A stretch of 64,000 nucleotides of DNA from Heliocidaris erythrogramma (taxonomy: Eukaryota; Echinodermata; Echinoidea; Camarodonta; Echinometridae), in the NCBI GenBank assembly GCA_025617745.1, contig CM046870.1, positions 4,841,285-4,905,284 on the forward strand, in the 5' to 3' direction. How positions within the stretch are numbered: position 1 is the stretch's first letter; each line of letters starts with the position of its first letter. Below the pieces are notes generated by a model, which saw only the letters and a program-made list of their open reading frames with translations, did no database searches and was not told where the DNA came from. Both the position numbers and the translations under genes were made by a program. Positions 10,001 through 18,699 of the stretch are shown here, one piece after another.

Positions 10001-11578
10001 GTCGGAGGAAAGGCCAAATCGGCTCCGAATCGTAGTGACGTCAGAGCAGTCATGCGATTGTCTACGATTTGAAACTGATTTGGCCCTTATCCCGGATATA
10101 AGGCTGACATCTCACCAAATTCCTAATTTATGTTGAGTATTTATATTATTCAGGGATGTAAGACTTCCGGATTTTTCCGGAATTCCGGATTTTTTTTAAT
10201 TTAAGAAACATTTGCGGGTTTTTTCTGTGACTTGTTATGTGTTGAAGGCATTATCGTACTTTCGTGTGCATTAACCTAGTGGCAGAAAAAAAATCTCGCA
10301 AATGAAATATAGTCTTGTACGGGCCGTTTCATACGAAGTATGTTAATATAGCGTGAAGTGGTTCTCGTATGCACAGCACGAATTTTGTATAAAAATCCTG
10401 GTAACGAGTATGTGTGGACAAGTGCTATGGACTGTAAAACCATGCGCTTTACTAAAATTCGCGTAACAGCCACGTAATGATTTTGTATTTTGAACGTGCG
10501 GCGACAGGAAAAGTGGACTGATGTATGAGACTATACGTTCTGGATCATGCATTGTCAGGACGACCGCATTGCGAAGCTAGCTAGCGCTAGCACACGTGCA
10601 CAGCGATATTGTGCTGTATATTGTGTACTGTCGACGTCGCGTATCGCATGCATATCACGCAGCTGCACAGATAGTTTACGACTTTGTGATAGCATTTCGA
10701 CTTCGTTTCCTGATTTTCTTTTGCCTCTTATTGGAATAAAAAATCAAAATGGAAGTGGACAGGACTGCAAATATAGCGAAAATCGACATAGGAATTAAGA
10801 ATACCGGTAAGTGGAATTGGAAATGGACAGGAGAAGGATGCGAACGGAGTATTCTTGAGCGATTACGTTCGGACACCTAGGCCTACATGACCTACACTTG
10901 ACTGAATCACTGCGCTGCTGGGATCGTCAAATATTTTCCGGATTTTTTTTTGCTACCCACTTACATCCCTGATTATTGTTCAGAACCTGAATCAGCTATC
11001 TTTCACTGGTTAAACTGCCAATATTTAATGCTATTGCGATTATTTCCAAAAATCGGATCGTAGTCGATCGTATAGTGTGCGGTGGACTTTAAGGAGAAGG
11101 TTGAGTTCTGTGGAAAGGTGAAAAATAATTTTTGAGCTTTCTAATTCCTTTTATGTCAGTTTAGAAGAACATCATAGTAAAAAGTCCCCTGAAAATGAAT
11201 GCTCTTCAATGCCCCAATATTCAAAATGCCATCGAAATTGGGTCAATTTCTTATCTTTTTCATGACTTCAAAACCTCACAGTATACACCAATTCTTATGT
11301 AGACATGATCAACCTTTCCCAATTGTTTTGAAACCGTTCCTATCACAAAGTAATTGCATGACCAGAACTCGAAATTTAGTTTTAACAATCTTCTATATTC
11401 ACAGTTAATGTATGTGAATATTTACCTCATAATTTTTCTACAATAATTTGTCTTTATCCATGGCAGCACCAATGTGGACATGGAGAGGAAAACCTTCACC
11501 GTGCTTTCACCCGCTCCAAGACCGTTACCACGGCGATGCCTCCTCCTTAGTGATGTACGCTTCATGGACATCAAATGA
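974..11578 (+). CDS. CLP1: CLP1: RNA 5'-kinase and pre-mRNA cleavage/polyadenylation factor (5'-partial, 8 exons)
   Basis: CLP1 is a nuclear P-loop polynucleotide kinase. By family knowledge it is a subunit of cleavage factor II with PCF11, and phosphorylates RNA 5' ends in the tRNA splicing endonuclease complex. Eight exons join in phase: 974-1087, 1888-2086, 2687-2776, 3978-4078, 5434-5572, 6877-6957, 9417-9510 and 11467-11578. They give 309 codons plus TGA, matching roughly residue 117 to the C-terminus of the human protein. Visible landmarks are the Walker A loop GPGDVGKST, the Walker B-like [26 protein letters not shown], the lid-like [11 protein letters not shown] and the C-terminal [10 protein letters not shown] and DVRFMDIK. 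The arginine matching human R140, a residue mutated in a human neurodegenerative disorder, is kept in YAVRVGRR. All introns are GT-AG. The N-terminal beta-domain is outside the window. Identity is near certain; orthology rather than paralogy is inferred. Confidence 0.97.
1186..1684. repeat. Putative degenerate inverted-repeat element in CLP1 intron
   Basis: GCCTTTCAAACCA near 1186 is mirrored by GTGGTTTGAAAGGG ending at 1684. Similar CCTTTCAAACC words recur near 1498. The stretch is more GC-rich than its surroundings. This looks like an old MITE-like insertion; no target duplication was identified. Confidence 0.4.
1888..2086 (+). CDS. CLP1: CLP1 exon b
   Basis: Acceptor CTGCAG at 1882-1887, donor GTAAGA at 2087. 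It encodes [27 protein letters not shown] and the helix ending in CKSNSR, and leaves one nucleotide for the next exon. This is the nucleotide-binding core following Walker B. Confidence 0.96.
2687..2776 (+). CDS. CLP1: CLP1 exon c
   Basis: Acceptor TTCTAG ends at 2686, donor GTAAAG starts at 2777. It encodes [19 protein letters not shown] and the following helix. Phase 1 on both sides, consistent with the neighbouring exons. Confidence 0.95.
2777..3977. other. CLP1 intron, nothing recognised
   Basis: 1.2 kb of AT-rich intron. Only a T-run near 3390-3401 stands out. No coding similarity or clear terminal inverted repeats were seen. The 111-codon minus-strand frame at 3593-3928 shows no recognisable domain. 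Confidence 0.6.
3978..4078 (+). CDS. CLP1: CLP1 exon d
   Basis: Acceptor AAAG ends at 3977, donor GTAAGT starts at 4079. It encodes [16 protein letters not shown] and [14 protein letters not shown] and ends in phase 0. The acceptor has only a modest pyrimidine tract, but the protein match fixes it. Confidence 0.95.
4967..5378. mobile_element. TTAA-flanked MITE, family A copy 1 (piggyBac-like)
   Basis: Terminal inverted repeats CCCTTTCAAGACAA and TTGTCCTGAAAGGG are flanked by TTAA at 4963-4966 and 5379-5382. It is 412 bp with no transposase frame. Related copies lie at 21147-21558 and 39803-40211. TTAA targets with CCC termini are typical of piggyBac-type elements. Confidence 0.8.
5434..5572 (+). 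CDS. CLP1: CLP1 exon e (lid region)
   Basis: Acceptor CTACAG ends at 5433, donor GTAAGG starts at 5573. It encodes [34 protein letters not shown] and VEIYKVG, ending in phase 1. The basic [11 protein letters not shown] stretch corresponds to the lid of the kinase domain. Confidence 0.96.
5657..5799. repeat. Near-perfect 54-bp inverted repeat (hairpin)
   Basis: Arm 5657-5710 and arm 5746-5799 are exact reverse complements except for one base, with a 35-nt spacer. It sits 85 nt after the exon e donor, so it would be transcribed in CLP1 pre-mRNA as a stable stem-loop. Confidence 0.9.
5800..6190 (+). mobile_element. Penelope-like element relic with hammerhead-like motif
   Basis: CTGATGA at 5862-5868 is followed by a 7-bp stem (CGGGCAG pairing with CTGCCTG) and then GGAAC. 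This resembles a type of hammerhead ribozyme found in Penelope-like retroelements, with the conserved GAAA changed to GGAA. The downstream CT-rich 300 bp has the character of such element ends. No reverse transcriptase is present. Confidence 0.5.
6440..6590. repeat. Imperfect palindromic element (MITE-like)
   Basis: AGAGGGTTCC at 6441 pairs with GGAACCCTCT ending near 6589. Pairing continues through CAGCCAT-CTGGAGGA and AACAATAAAAACCTGT. The arms are about 50 bp with a central spacer of about 45 bp, in CLP1 intron 5. Confidence 0.7.
6667..6876 (+). repeat. 46-bp tandem array duplicating a 3' splice site and exon start
   Basis: Five successive copies of pyrimidine tract, TAG and the first 30 nt of CLP1 exon f. 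Exon-like starts are at 6687, 6733, 6779, 6825 and 6877; the last spacing is 52 bp because of an ACATGT-like insertion. Only the fifth copy continues into real exon sequence. Confidence 0.95.
6877..6957 (+). CDS. CLP1: CLP1 exon f
   Basis: Encodes [19 protein letters not shown] and TKLVPVNP, in phase 1 on both sides. The donor is GTATAC at 6958. The acceptor at 6871-6876 is the last of five tandem copies. Using any of the four upstream acceptors adds sequence that reaches TAA within about 60 nt, so this one must be used for full-length protein. Confidence 0.93.
6979..7577. mobile_element. Long-arm foldback MITE, TTAA-flanked (family C)
   Basis: Inverted arms of about 240 bp start at AGACCAAGTCCACC and end at GGTGGACTTGGCCT. 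TTAA flanks it at 6975-6978 and 7578-7581. The arms differ by few bases and include matching GTGACGTCAC palindromes, so the copy is fairly young. It carries no coding capacity. Confidence 0.85.
7596..7732. mobile_element. 137-bp palindromic MITE (GGGCCCC-TTTCATAAAAC type)
   Basis: GGGCCCCATTTCATAAAACT is mirrored by AGTTTTATGAAATGGGGCCC, with a core containing TTATAAGCTACTGAAAT. It shares this core with elements at 9605, 26932, 51550 and 52409. Confidence 0.8.
7880..8030. repeat. Degenerate fragment of the 55276-55490 repeat family
   Basis: Words such as GGGGCAAGAAACTTTTTAC and GCATGAAAACTTGC resemble the inside of the element at 55276-55490. No terminal repeats are preserved, so this is an old fragment. 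Confidence 0.35.
8060..8986. mobile_element. Non-autonomous hAT-like transposon with perfect 8-bp TSD
   Basis: Termini TAAGCCTGAGTC and GACTCAGGCTTA are exact inverted repeats. Direct repeats AATGAAAT at 8052-8059 and 8987-8994 are identical. Subterminal CGATCGAA/ACCGG words are also mirrored. It is 927 bp with no transposase-like frame. The 8-bp duplication places it near the hAT group, although the tips are not the usual CAG. Confidence 0.85.
9038..9250. mobile_element. Tc1/mariner-type MITE, copy 1
   Basis: CAGCCCTGGAAAAAATTATT at the left is mirrored by AATTTTTTCCATGGCTG at the right, between TA dinucleotides at 9036-9037 and 9251-9252. It is 213 bp. A second copy lies at 26379-26596. 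Confidence 0.85.
9417..9510 (+). CDS. CLP1: CLP1 exon g
   Basis: Acceptor AAACAG ends at 9416, donor GTAAGT starts at 9511. It encodes [18 protein letters not shown] and VAGFIV and ends two bases into the next codon (AT, completed by C in exon h). Confidence 0.94.
9605..9726. mobile_element. Degenerate copy of the GCTACTGAAAT-core MITE
   Basis: Contains TTATAAGCTACTGAAAT, the ATTGGCTGAGA motif and a right end AAAACAGGGCCC. The left terminus has decayed to CATCAATAACAAGTTA. Same core as 7596-7732 and 51550-51690. Confidence 0.7.
9836..11093. mobile_element. Outer DNA transposon, interrupted by a second element
   Basis: GCCCACCGCACACTATACGA near 9837 is mirrored by TCGTATAGTGTGCGGTGGAC near 11090, each bordered by TTTAA. 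Its interior is split by the element at 10151-10971. No transposase frame was seen. Confidence 0.75.
10151..10971. mobile_element. hAT-type non-autonomous transposon nested in the outer element
   Basis: The ends CAGGGATGTAAG and CTTACATCCCTG are perfect inverted repeats, followed inward by mirrored TTCCGGATTTTT words. ATTATT flanks both sides, so the target duplication is at least 6 bp. CAGGG termini fit hAT. It is 821 bp with only short frames. Confidence 0.8.
11095..11394. mobile_element. TTAA-type MITE family E, copy 1
   Basis: GGAGAAGGTTGAGTTCTG at the left and CCAGAACTCGAAATTTAG at the right match the ends of copies at 25712, 36544 and 40787. It abuts the outer transposon and shares its TTTAA. 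Confidence 0.7.
11467..11578 (+). CDS. CLP1: CLP1 terminal exon h
   Basis: The acceptor GGCAG ends at 11466. It encodes [20 protein letters not shown] then [16 protein letters not shown] and stops at TGA 11576-11578. This is the conserved C-terminal end of CLP1, so the reading frame finishes at the family's usual place. Confidence 0.96.
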
Positions 11579-13890
11579 TCCAGAAAAATTCAGTTGCCAT
11601 GGATTGTGCAAAATGGACTATTTTTATAATAGATTTTTATGTCATTGTGCACTTTGTTGTGTCCAAATAAGTTTTAGAGTCCCTTGCCTTATTGACAACT
11701 AGTTTTGATAGACAGTTTGATACCGGTTAATTTATTTGGTACTTTCTTATGTTTATCCGTTAAAGATGGTTTTATTTGAAGAGAGACATACTGAAGAAGC
11801 CGTTTGTCTTACACTCACCAGGGTGATTTTTATATCAAATATCATGCATATCTGATGTGAAGGAATGGAAGTATAATTGGGTTGTGTCTTCCGCAGTGTG
11901 AGGCAACTTGGACTCGTAATCTGATGATTTACTACATGTACTTGTACTTGCTGTTTAACGGTTCTCACTTTCCCCAGGAGTCAAAGCAAACCTTTGGTAA
12001 ACTTTTGAGAGAAATGAAGAGCAATTCTATGGTGAGGTACGTAGCTTTGCAAAATGTAGTGGCACCTGATACTGTGGCTTTTCAGCAAAAGACCACATAT
12101 GGCCAATTAACAATCATTCTGCTAAGTCAGGGACACGCATGTGCTGGATATTGTATGTCAGATGCTGGTGCAGCAGGCCTGTCCCAGTAAGAAAGTTCCC
12201 AGATAGGGGTAAAACAAAATTACCCACCTGCATTCCTTTGTTTTTTTGTTTTTTTAAATCCACTTTCATATGCATCTACTTTTCAGTAAACACCGTTACC
12301 CAGTTATGTCAGCTGTGTGAAAAGAATCATAATTGCGTGTAGATAATTTTACATAGGATAACATAAGTGTCTTGAATTGTTATTGAGAAATTGTGGAAAA
12401 TTGTTTTGTAGTACTCTACTTCACAAGTTTTTTTCTTTCTCATCTTTGCATTGGTCTAGTAGCAAGGAGTCTTGGTACTCTTTTAGATTAGGACAAATGT
12501 TAGCTGAAAGTATGGAGTAATATCCTAATTATTCAGCCATTTTCCCCATCTGCATTTTCCCGATCTGTCTAGTAAGATTCATGTCTTTAAAGATGGTGTG
12601 TATCTTTTTTGTGCAGGCTTGAAATGTATATATACAACTTGTCTTAATAGAACATGATATACAAAAATATACGAAAATATACAGTCCAGTCATTTAATGC
12701 AGAAGTTTTTTTACGTTGGCTGTGCTTCTTTGATTGGGCAACTACTACATTGTATTTTGACTAGAGAATCAAATTGACACAAAATTGATTATGAAAAACA
12801 AGCATCATTATAACATCCACTACCAAATTTTATGTACTGAATCCTGGTGGATTTTAATATTAAGATAATTCATGCCAGTACGGTGCCTACTTTTACATTT
12901 TGAATATTTTTTTTTGTAAAGTTCTTTTGTTAAGGCTGGTGTTAACCTACTTTAATTGATTTAAAAAATAGATTTTTATTTTCTTTAATTCATTATGTTT
13001 TAGTTTCCTATATCTATCTCCTTGTTTTTCACACATTTCTACTGTTTTAAAACTTGATTATTGATGTAGACATTCTCTGAAGACAACCATTTTTTTTTTC
13101 TTTTTTTTTTCTTTTCTCATCAAGTTATAGCTAGATTTATTGTGTATGTAATGAGATCTTTGAAACTTGTTAACTTTATTTGATAACAAATCTGCTGGAC
13201 TTTGAAATTCTTTTAATCAAGAATAACAGGGTATATCTGTTTTTTATATACATGTACTGTACATGCTTGGTCCAGCGGGATGCATTGTCTTCTTTAGCTA
13301 CATTTGTACCTATATGTACATATACATGGATATTGGCAATGGCATCTACTGTACGAGTGATGAAAGTACAAAGTATTACATGTACATGTCCCCCCCCCCC
13401 CCCCCTCCTTCTTCCCCCCCCCTCCTTCTTCCCCCATGAGTGGGTGTACTGAGGAAATTTTGCTGCTATCCAGAGATCAACGTACCCATATACAAATTTC
13501 CCTGTCAAAATACAATTATGTATATTTACAGATGACCGTAAAGTATGTTTACATACACAATATCCTTCTGTAAACATTGACAAACCCGGGAGAAGCGATT
13601 GCTTTTCTTTAGCATGGTCTGTAATTGGTTTGTTAAAGCCAAACTCAGGGTTCGAATATGATTTAGTGTTACTATTTGAGTACTTGATGGTCTGATTGAA
13701 TACCGGTAGAGAGGAAGAAGGGACCAACTCCATTAAAACACTTAAAGAATTATTGAGAAAAAAATGTTATTTTGATAAGTTTAAGAAATAGAATGTTTTC
13801 ATCCTTGCAAGAAACCTTAATTAAAAACATCAGCATATATTATTCCATATACATGTAGATCTACATGAAGGTGAAATACTCAATCTTATC
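11579..13890. other. 3' flank of CLP1, no further gene
   Basis: Includes the CLP1 3' UTR, whose end I could not fix because no unambiguous AATAAA follows the stop closely. The rest is T-rich unique sequence with poly-T runs near 13090 and a C-rich tract at 13390-13433. The minus-strand frame at 13176-13733 overlaps the homopolymer tract and has no domain. Confidence 0.5.
13390..13433. repeat. C/CTT-rich low-complexity tract
   Basis: Runs of C broken by TTCTT. Simple sequence. Confidence 0.9.
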
Positions 13891-16800
13891 AAGTTTCAAG
13901 TTTCAAGTTTCAAGTTTATTCAAAACCTTCAAAAACAAAGGTACATGAACTCATCAGAAATTACAATATATGTAAACAGCATAACATATTTTCAGCATCA
14001 AAATGCTCAGGTTGATAACAACAACAACAGCAAAAAAATTGATAAAATATAAAAAAAAAGAGAAAAAAACAAAAAAACAACAACAACCAGAATAAAACAA
14101 TATATACATGTACATGGGAAGATGAATTTACATAGTCTGTGTGATAAAAAGTATGAGTTTACACAAACTAATCAATTCCTTACCCCTTGCTTGGATCAGC
14201 AATTTAAATTTGAGAGTGGACGGATTCTGATAATAATACTTTTTGATTAACAATTTTCTCTTTTCTTTATAATAATCACATTCCAGTATATAGTGAAACT
14301 CGTCACCTACAGCATTCTTTTCACATTTTTCACACTTTCTTTGATCCAGGGGTATACTCATATAGCAGCCAGAAACAACAGGAAGTTTGCTGAGGTTTCT
14401 ACATCTGAATCTAGTGTATGTAATTCGGAGGTTGGGGGACAAAATATTCAAATACTTTTCATAACAAAATTCATCCTTAAATAATCTATAATTTATACAA
14501 CTACTTGAGTTATTAACATCGAAATTCCATTCTTGCTTCTTTTGGTCAGACAGGGTTTGCATCACTACAGTTTTTAGCCACGAAAAATTTATACCATCAC
14601 ACTGATTAAGCCAAATGTATCCAAAACCTAATTTATTTAGTGTTGATTCAATAAACTGCATCCAGTTACACTTTACTAATTCATCTTTATGCATAGCAAG
14701 CATAAGCTTATATACAATTGTAGACAATTTGGGACTGTCTTTTAAAACTATTTTACTCCAAAAAGTAACAACCCTTGATTTTATAATACAAGACAAAGGC
14801 AATCTTCCTAATTCTCCATAGACCATATTTGAATTAGTGCATCTTTTAACCTTTAAAATTATTTTGCAAAACTGAAGATGCAGTTTTTCAATAAGATTCA
14901 AGTTCGAAAACCCCCAAATTTCACAACCATAAAGTATAATTGGAATTACCATAGCATCAAAAATTTTAAGTTGTGTGTCAATATCTAAACACATAGTCCT
15001 GCCCTTTTTTAAGATTTCGAACATTGCTCTACGTCCAATATCATACAGTCTTTTAATAGCTAGATTAAATGAACCATTATAATTAAAGACAATACCTAAG
15101 TAGGTATAGTTGAATACAACTTCTAAAGTTTGATCACCATAATAAATGACTGGTTTATTTTTAATCTTTCCTCTTGAAAAGACCATAACTTTTGTCTTTG
15201 CACTATTTATTTGAAGACCCCAAGTATCACAATATTCTTTCATACCAGTCAAAGCACTCTGTAACTGTTCCTTACTTTCAGCTAAAATTATAGTATCATC
15301 GGCATAAAGCAATACAAAAATATTCAAATACATAACAGTATCATCACTTTCTAACAAATTGTACACACTTTCTCTAAGATTAGGTAACCCATCATACTTT
15401 TTATACAAGAACATTTCAAGGTCACTCAAAAAGATTGCAAACAGAAGAGGTGACAAATTTTCTCCTTGTCTTACACCAGCAAGACAATTAAAATAACTTG
15501 ACTTGATCCCATTCAATTTAACACATGACTTTGCCTGTTTATACATATTAAAGACAATGTTAAATAGTTTACCATTAATATTATTGCTTAAAAGCTTTTT
15601 CCATAGATTTACTCTGTCCACACTATCAAACGCTTTTCTATAATCGATAAAGGCACAAAATAGTTTTTTCCTTTGGCCTAAATAAAAATCTAGTAAAAGT
15701 TTGAATGTGAGTATGTGATCTAATGTTGAATAATCTTTACGAAATCCAGCTTGCTCTGGTCCAATGATGTTATAATCATTGACATATTTAGTAAGACGTT
15801 GATTAATGACAGACGTAAACAACTTTCCAAAACAACTTAGAATAGTAATACCTCTATAATTATCTGCAATTTTCCTGTCACCTTTATTCTTATATAGTGG
15901 TATGATAATACCTTCTAGCCACTTCTGCGGTACAATACCAGTGTCCAGAATAATATTAAAAAACTTGACATATAATTTTGAAAAAATATGAAAGGTTGAC
16001 TTTAAAAATTCATTTTTAATCATATCTTCTCCGCATGCTTTATTATTCTTTAACTGTATAACACACTGCTGAATTTCATTCAGTGTAATAGGCATATTAA
16101 GCTCGTCATTGACCACAGCACTACAGTTCTTTAACTCTGACTCCTCTTCAATAGATATGAGTGGTCCCTCATTCAAGTTTCTAAAATGCTTCATGAAATT
16201 TTCTAGATTGGGAGACTCCACATCCCTTATGGGTTTACTCTTTAACATATTCCAAAAAACTTGTGGATCTGTAACTGACATACTCTTCAACTTTTTGTTA
16301 AAATTCTTAAAATACAATCTACGACTCTTCTTTAGCTTACTTTTATACAATTTACTTTCTAACTTAACTTCATGACTATCTTTTATGCATCTGTTTTTTG
16401 CTACGTTTTTTGCAGCAAACAACCTCTTTCGCTGTTGTTCACATTCATCATTAAACCAGGGTTTATTTTCTGCTTTCCTTTTAGATTTTCTACACGTATT
16501 TCTAACATACTTTTGCTTAACCATTTTACACACATCAGCACTAGTACAAAACACTTCACCAATCATGTGCATTACTGTATCAATATTATCTTGACAAATA
16601 TCTGTATTTGACATTGCTTGTAGCTGATTTAAAACTTTTTCAATATCTTTAACAGCACTAATATCAATGTTTTTAACAAAGTCCTCTTTCTTATCAGAAG
16701 ACCAGTGTACAGTTCTAGTGTTGCTATTAAACATTTCAACACCATCACAAGTCTTAACGTTATCCTGAGGACACAACATTGTCCCACGATTACTGTTTTT

Positions 16801-17000
16801 TATGGGATGTTTAACTTGGTCTCTGAACTTTCTAACAGAAAAGGTTACAGGATTGTGCTTGTCAGATAATAGATTGCATAATAGATTATCAAAGTGTAAA
16901 GTTCTTTTTGTGTTAATCTCTCTTTTTTTTAAATGTAGTTGCGCCCTTCTTGTGCTCATGCATTCAATTTTAAGATACAGTTGACGTCCCTCTTGATTCT
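13891..17000 (-). mobile_element. Non-LTR retrotransposon, 5'-truncated, with TTGAAAC tandem tail
   Basis: Read on the minus strand: an open reverse-transcriptase frame (16959-14128), a short 3' UTR rich in TTG runs, then AATAAACTTGAAACTTGAAA ending at 13891 in tandem TTGAAAC units. Microsatellite-like tails of this kind characterise CR1/L2-like lineages, unlike the poly(A) of L1. The 5' boundary is uncertain (about 16990-17040). No target-site duplication was found. Confidence 0.8.
14128..16959 (-). CDS. Non-LTR retrotransposon ORF2-type reverse transcriptase (endonuclease lacking)
   Basis: 943 codons open from ATG at 16959 to the stop at 14128. The product copies element RNA at a nicked genomic target. 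A lysine-rich linker holds KPWFNDEC near residues 166-173. Reverse-transcriptase blocks follow: PLYKNKGDRKIADNYRGI at 354-371, FIDYRKAFD at 437-445, GVRQGENLSPLLFAIF at 495-510, catalytic YADD at 552-555 and KTKVMVFSRG at 588-597. The C-terminus has a CxxC-H-C knuckle (CEKCEK from 876, then H889 and C894). SDKHNPVTFS near residue 32 may be the last strand of a lost apurinic-type endonuclease, whose remainder is absent upstream. The catalytic frame has no stop or frameshift, suggesting recent insertion, but without the endonuclease it should be non-autonomous. The clade is not determined. Confidence 0.92.
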   Translation of the reverse strand: MSTRRAQLHLKKREINTKRTLHFDNLLCNLLSDKHNPVTFSVRKFRDQVKHPIKNSNRGTMLCPQDNVKTCDGVEMFNSNTRTVHWSSDKKEDFVKNIDISAVKDIEKVLNQLQAMSNTDICQDNIDTVMHMIGEVFCTSADVCKMVKQKYVRNTCRKSKRKAENKPWFNDECEQQRKRLFAAKNVAKNRCIKDSHEVKLESKLYKSKLKKSRRLYFKNFNKKLKSMSVTDPQVFWNMLKSKPIRDVESPNLENFMKHFRNLNEGPLISIEEESELKNCSAVVNDELNMPITLNEIQQCVIQLKNNKACGEDMIKNEFLKSTFHIFSKLYVKFFNIILDTGIVPQKWLEGIIIPLYKNKGDRKIADNYRGITILSCFGKLFTSVINQRLTKYVNDYNIIGPEQAGFRKDYSTLDHILTFKLLLDFYLGQRKKLFCAFIDYRKAFDSVDRVNLWKKLLSNNINGKLFNIVFNMYKQAKSCVKLNGIKSSYFNCLAGVRQGENLSPLLFAIFLSDLEMFLYKKYDGLPNLRESVYNLLESDDTVMYLNIFVLLYADDTIILAESKEQLQSALTGMKEYCDTWGLQINSAKTKVMVFSRGKIKNKPVIYYGDQTLEVVFNYTYLGIVFNYNGSFNLAIKRLYDIGRRAMFEILKKGRTMCLDIDTQLKIFDAMVIPIILYGCEIWGFSNLNLIEKLHLQFCKIILKVKRCTNSNMVYGELGRLPLSCIIKSRVVTFWSKIVLKDSPKLSTIVYKLMLAMHKDELVKCNWMQFIESTLNKLGFGYIWLNQCDGINFSWLKTVVMQTLSDQKKQEWNFDVNNSSSCINYRLFKDEFCYEKYLNILSPNLRITYTRFRCRNLSKLPVVSGCYMSIPLDQRKCEKCEKNAVGDEFHYILECDYYKEKRKLLIKKYYYQNPSTLKFKLLIQARGKELISLCKLILFITQTM

Positions 17001-17163
17001 GAAACCTGCCTTTTTATGCATTTCAAAGTTCAAAGTTTACTTGTCTAAACAAAGTACCTCTAATAATTGTTTGTATGTTATTAACTTATACCATATTCAT
17101 AGTGATGGAAATTGTTGATTAAGTCAGATATTTGAATGAATTCGTGCACATGATTAATTACTT
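17001..17163. repeat. Possible second LINE tail fragment beside the retrotransposon
   Basis: TTCAAAGTTCAAAGTTTACT at about 17022 resembles the TTGAAAC tail at 13891 on the same strand sense, and AAACAAAGTACC resembles AAACAAAGGTAC at 13935. It may be the 3' end of an older related copy. Confidence 0.35.
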
Positions 17164-17616
17164 GGGCCGGTATTCAATTCAAAATCCACATTAGTAAGCA
17201 TTTTTACTTTATAGCATTTGGCTTTGGCCGAGTAAAATGAAATGGCTTAACTCGTATTCAAATCGCACGAAAGTACTTTTATTTTAGCATGCCGACTTTA
17301 AGGCAAAACATTTACCGATAGCCATTTTGACGTCATATAGCTACTGGTAGTCCAAAATATGCGCTGTTAATATGTTGCATTAAAATACTGCACACAAGTA
17401 ATTTGCTTGTGCACAGCTTATAATGATCTGCGTATGTAGTACCTGTATGAAAGCCTTTTGCCTGGCAATGTGGCTTCCAAAGTAATTTACTTAATAGGGT
17501 AAAATACTTTGACAAAAGATGAAATTGAATACCAAAGTTGCATAGTATCTTGTCTTAGCTGAAAACTAAGTAAAATACTATATTTCGTACTTTAGTATTG
17601 AATTGAATATGGGCCC
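17164..17616. mobile_element. MITE with GGGCC...ATTCAATTCAA termini
   Basis: GGGCCGGTATTCAATTCAA at the left is mirrored by TTGAATTGAATATGGGCCC at the right. It is about 450 bp, with mirrored TTTACTT/AAGTAAA words inside and no coding capacity. Confidence 0.75.
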
Positions 17617-18523
17617 TGTATATTACAGTTATGTGCTGATAAGAAAAAGACTAGTGGCCCGCTATTGAATTTTTGACATGTTTGGCATGACAGCACAATT
17701 CCTCTTGAAAATCAAAGTATTCGGTTACCGGGATACATCATTTCTTACAGTGCATTATACACCTCCGTCCTCCGGTGGAATTTGACCTACCTGTGCATTA
17801 CAGAATATTTCAATCCTTTTTTTTTTCTCTGTCTCAAGACTGACTAAATTACAGACAGAGATTATGGGAATGTAGATTACTGAGAAATCAGAAACCTTCG
17901 CGATATTTCACGAGTGGTCAATATCCACTAGTTTCATGCTGTGAAATATTAGAATTAGATAGTTTCACAACATGGAACATTTTGGATTCTTGCCACGAAA
18001 ACGGTCATCGACTATTCCTGAAGGTTTTGGGGTTTGACAGTAGCCCCAGTGGGGCTGATAATAACTTTCAGCATGTACATGTATGAAATATAATGTGAAT
18101 TTTACATTTCATGGTATATTTATATGAACATGAAATTTGTTGAAGGATGGATCACCACTGTAAATAAATCAACTGATTAATATGTAATTACTGTCTACCT
18201 TGTAATTTGTGAGGTGTTGATTATATCTAGCAGCAACTTTTGTGAAGTGATTCGACATGTTTTGGAGAATAGGGAATGAGGCCCTTTTAACCAATGTCCA
18301 ACGGGAAAGGCAGGTGGTCCCTGTATTAAGCTTATGGGGACGTGAGAATACAGTAGTCAAAGGGTTAAAGAGAAAACAATCTGTTGAAAGGGATACCCTG
18401 CCCTGTAATTTGTCATACATTAACTTCCTGGGGATAGACGAGTCCATATTTTGTTTCTGTTCATTTTTTCACCGTTCACAAAATTTGGAAAGAGTTTCAT
18501 GCATGCAAATATACATGTATGTA
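17617..18523. other. Intergenic, nothing coding recognised
   Basis: AT-rich sequence between the LINE region and the polypurine tract. A segment at 18290-18370 (GGTGGTCCCTGTATTAAGC) recurs at 53370-53440, so it is part of a dispersed repeat. Confidence 0.55.
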
Positions 18524-18671
18524 CTGTGGAACCTCGTTATAAAGAACACAGTTATAAAAAAATCTCGTTATACATGCAACAACGTGATTTTGCCAGTCCC
18601 AATTCTTTGTGTATATTGTTTTTTGGTAATTTCCTTGGTCCCGAGGAGTTTGTTATAACAAGGTTCTACTG
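18524..18671. mobile_element. Pogo/Tigger-type MITE
   Basis: CTGTGGAACCTCGTTATAA at the left is mirrored by TTATAACAAGGTTCTACTG at the right, between TA dinucleotides at 18522-18523 and 18672-18673. Size and termini fit a pogo-type non-autonomous element. Confidence 0.8.
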
Positions 18672-18699
18672 TACTGGAGGAGATGAGCCTTTATTCTGG

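Noticed and set aside
13176-13733. 185-codon minus frame
   Set aside because: Crosses a C/G homopolymer tract and shows no family signature or splice sites.
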